Assembly: GCA_900314365.1 (NCBI GenBank)
Contig: OMVH01000172.1
Coordinates: 1 to 8,679 of the forward strand
DNA length: 8,679 nt
Direction of reading: 5' to 3'
Origin: an uncultured Prevotella sp.
Lineage (GTDB): Bacteria; Bacteroidota; Bacteroidia; Bacteroidales; Bacteroidaceae
Shown here: piece by piece, positions 7,483-8,679 of the stretch
Numbering within the stretch: the first letter of the stretch is position 1
Layout of the letters: the number at the start of each line of letters is the position of its first letter
Notes under the pieces: generated by a model
What the model saw: only the letters and a program-made list of their open reading frames with translations
The model's database searches: none
Told to the model about the DNA's origin: nothing
Position numbers and translations under genes: made by a program

Positions 7483-7495
7483 AGTAACGAGATAG

Positions 7496-7529
7496 AGAAG
7501 GCAGCTCTAAGACATTAGGACTGCCTTCT
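7496..7529 (+). terminator. Strong hairpin after the isomerase gene, without T-tract
   Basis: AGAAGGCAG (7496-7504) pairs perfectly with CTGCCTTCT (7521-7529), and the loop pairs further (TCTAA with TTAGG around GACA). It sits 13 bases after the stop codon and before the sigma-factor promoter. No run of T follows, so it may be a transcript 3'-end stabiliser or an atypical terminator. The rest of 7530-7660 shows nothing I can assign. Confidence 0.5.
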
Positions 7530-7664
7530 GTGCGAATGTTATCGGAATATATCATGCTTTTTGCGTGCATTTTTAGCGAGCTTAGACAAAGTAAAGAAGT
7601 ATAGGAAGTAGCTTAAGCCAATCGTAAAATGATAAAATTTTGAAAGACAAGCTCTATCAGATAT

Positions 7665-7695
7665 TTTGCAGAATCCTCAAAAAGAGCTATATTTG
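7665..7695 (+). promoter_or_regulatory. Bacteroides-type (sigma-ABfr) promoter of the sigma gene
   Basis: TTTG at 7665-7668, a 19-base spacer, then TATATTTG at 7688-7695: an exact fit to the Bacteroides -33/-7 consensus TTTG-N19-21-TAnnTTTG. The start of transcription would be near 7700. A second, weaker candidate overlaps just upstream: TTTG at 7639-7642, 19 bases, then TATTTTG at 7662-7668, one base short of the -7 consensus. Confidence 0.75.
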
Positions 7696-7709
7696 CACGT
7701 AGATAACTT

Positions 7710-8303
7710 ATGTCATGTAAAAACATGAACGAGGAAGTGTTGATAGCATTATTAAAGGATGGCAGAGCAGAAGGACTTTCTGGGCTCTACGACCTTTATG
7801 GCAAACGACTTTTGGCTTTTTGCCTCCGGTATGTAGCAACAAAAGAAGATGCAGAGGAAATTGTCGAAGATGTTTTTGTCAAGCTTTGGAATAACCGTGC
7901 AACCATTAGAGAGGAGCATTCTATGCATTCTATGCTATTTGCCATCTCACATAATTTGATAATAAACGCATACAGGAAGAAACTTAATGCACCTGTATAT
8001 GAAAATTTAGATAGAGCTTCTCATGAAGCATCTCAGGAAAGTGACGGTCTAATGAAAATGGAATATGAGGAATTTTGCAACAAACTTATTCATCTAATAA
8101 ACCAGCTACCTCATACCCAACGCCAGGTTGTCACAATGTCAAAATTGAATGGACTAAAGAATCGGGAGATTGCCGTCGCTTTATCACTTAGTGAAAAAAC
8201 CGTGAAGAATCAACTTTCGCTTGGAATGAAGAAACTTCACGAGCAGTTGCCTTTGTGCTTTTCCTGGCTGGCTCTTTTGTACTTGTCAGATGTTTGTATG
8301 TAA
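7710..8303 (+). CDS. ECF RNA polymerase sigma factor (Bacteroidetes family)
   Basis: A 197-residue extracytoplasmic-function sigma factor. Region 2 is seen at about 22-90 (LYDLYGKRLLAFCLRYV, EDAEEIVEDVFVKLW), the -10 recognition and core-binding part, and region 4 at about 128-180 (LPHTQRQVVTMSKLNGL, NREIAVALSLSEKTVKNQL, a helix-turn-helix for the -35 element). The hydrophobic C-terminal end (CFSWLALLYL) is common in Bacteroidetes members. Such factors usually switch on a nearby SusC/SusD-type or TonB-dependent transport locus, held in check by a FecR anti-sigma; the candidate anti-sigma gene begins 41 bases downstream. The likely transcription start near 7700 leaves only about 10 bases before the ATG at 7710, so the in-frame ATG at 7725 (MNEEVLIALL), with a 25-base leader, may be the true start. 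It has its own promoter, so it is probably independent of the upstream sugar genes. Confidence 0.93.
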   Translation: MSCKNMNEEVLIALLKDGRAEGLSGLYDLYGKRLLAFCLRYVATKEDAEEIVEDVFVKLWNNRATIREEHSMHSMLFAISHNLIINAYRKKLNAPVYENLDRASHEASQESDGLMKMEYEEFCNKLIHLINQLPHTQRQVVTMSKLNGLKNREIAVALSLSEKTVKNQLSLGMKKLHEQLPLCFSWLALLYLSDVCM

Positions 8304-8344
8304 GAAAATCTTGTCATGCAATGAATTTGTAAATAGTAGCAGAT

Positions 8345-8629
8345 ATGGATATTCACACAAAATCACATAAGCCCACGATAGAAGAAATTGTGGAAGAAAA
8401 AAGACACGTTCAGGCTTTATCAAATATGCAATTGTCCGATGAGCTAAGAGTACATTGGGACAGTGACATTGACACTTCGATGGTTAGTGATAAGGAGGTA
8501 GCTCAAATTAAGAAACGTATAATGTCCCGAATAGACGGAATTTCTAAGTTACGGAATCCTTCTTGGAAAGTATGGTTGCTTAGAGCTGCTGTAGCTTGTA
8601 TCGTTGTCACACTTCCCATTTCGACATAA
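8345..8629 (+). CDS. FecR-like anti-sigma factor, apparently interrupted
   Basis: A 94-residue product consistent with the cytoplasmic and membrane part of a FecR-family anti-sigma factor: about 75 charged residues (including VSDKEVAQIKKRIMSRI, typical of the segment before the membrane) and then one hydrophobic span (VWLLRAAVACIVVTLPI, about 76-92). Complete FecR proteins are usually about 300-400 residues with a periplasmic FecR domain. Here TAA (8627-8629) and TAG (8630-8632) stand side by side in frame, yet the same frame continues open to the window end as FNHKSHTATGLVTMS, which looks like the start of the periplasmic part. It is either a recent pseudogene, a sequence error, or a truly short anti-sigma protein. 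Position after an ECF sigma gene supports the role; similarity alone is modest because only the N-terminal part is present. The rest lies beyond the window. Confidence 0.65.
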   Translation: MDIHTKSHKPTIEEIVEEKRHVQALSNMQLSDELRVHWDSDIDTSMVSDKEVAQIKKRIMSRIDGISKLRNPSWKVWLLRAAVACIVVTLPIST

Positions 8630-8679
8630 TAGTTCAATCATAAGTCTCACACGGCTACTGGTTTGGTAACGATGTCAAC

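Overview
The window looks like a piece of a Bacteroidales chromosome, most likely Prevotellaceae or a close relative. The evidence is a sigma-ABfr-type promoter (TTTG, 19 bases, TAnnTTTG), AT-rich gene leaders without clear Shine-Dalgarno sequences, a Bacteroidetes ECF sigma factor followed by a FecR-like anti-sigma gene, a DUF4091/GH123-like lipoprotein, and a secreted protein ending in a Prevotella-style SGQKV...GIYIHNGKK tail. All recognisable genes lie on the + strand. There are no rRNA, tRNA, CRISPR or transposase genes. The longest gap without a gene is 227 bases (7483-7709).

Layout. (1) 24-3640: two genes 23 bases apart, a DUF4091/GH123-like lipoprotein hydrolase and a secreted beta-propeller (NHL-like) protein with a C-terminal tail. 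They end at a nested hairpin with six T's (3650-3701). (2) 3728-5233: a Tat-exported Gfo/Idh/MocA oxidoreductase, closed by its own strong hairpin terminator (5245-5283). (3) 5360-7482: a second, cytoplasmic Gfo/Idh/MocA oxidoreductase, then an exported TIM-barrel sugar isomerase/epimerase-like protein, followed by a strong hairpin without a T-tract. (4) 7688 onward: a near-perfect Bacteroides promoter drives an ECF sigma factor, followed by a FecR-like anti-sigma gene that meets two adjacent in-frame stops just after its membrane segment. The window ends there.

Working together. The lipoprotein hydrolase and secreted propeller look like the surface or periplasmic part of a glycan-use locus. 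Two Gfo/Idh/MocA oxidoreductases plus an AP-endonuclease-2-like TIM barrel resemble, by composition, the oxidative (3-keto sugar) glycoside-cleavage clusters described in Bacteroides, where a dehydrogenase makes a 3-keto glycoside, a lyase/hydratase pair breaks the glycosidic bond and a second oxidoreductase restores the sugar. The DUF1080-type lyase usual in such clusters is not seen here. This assignment is an inference from family and gene order. The sigma/anti-sigma pair has its own promoter and probably belongs to the next locus downstream.

The most unusual features are a sharply bounded GC-rich block (about 60% GC) inside the second oxidoreductase gene, with an abrupt return to AT-rich sequence near its 3' end, and the interrupted anti-sigma gene.
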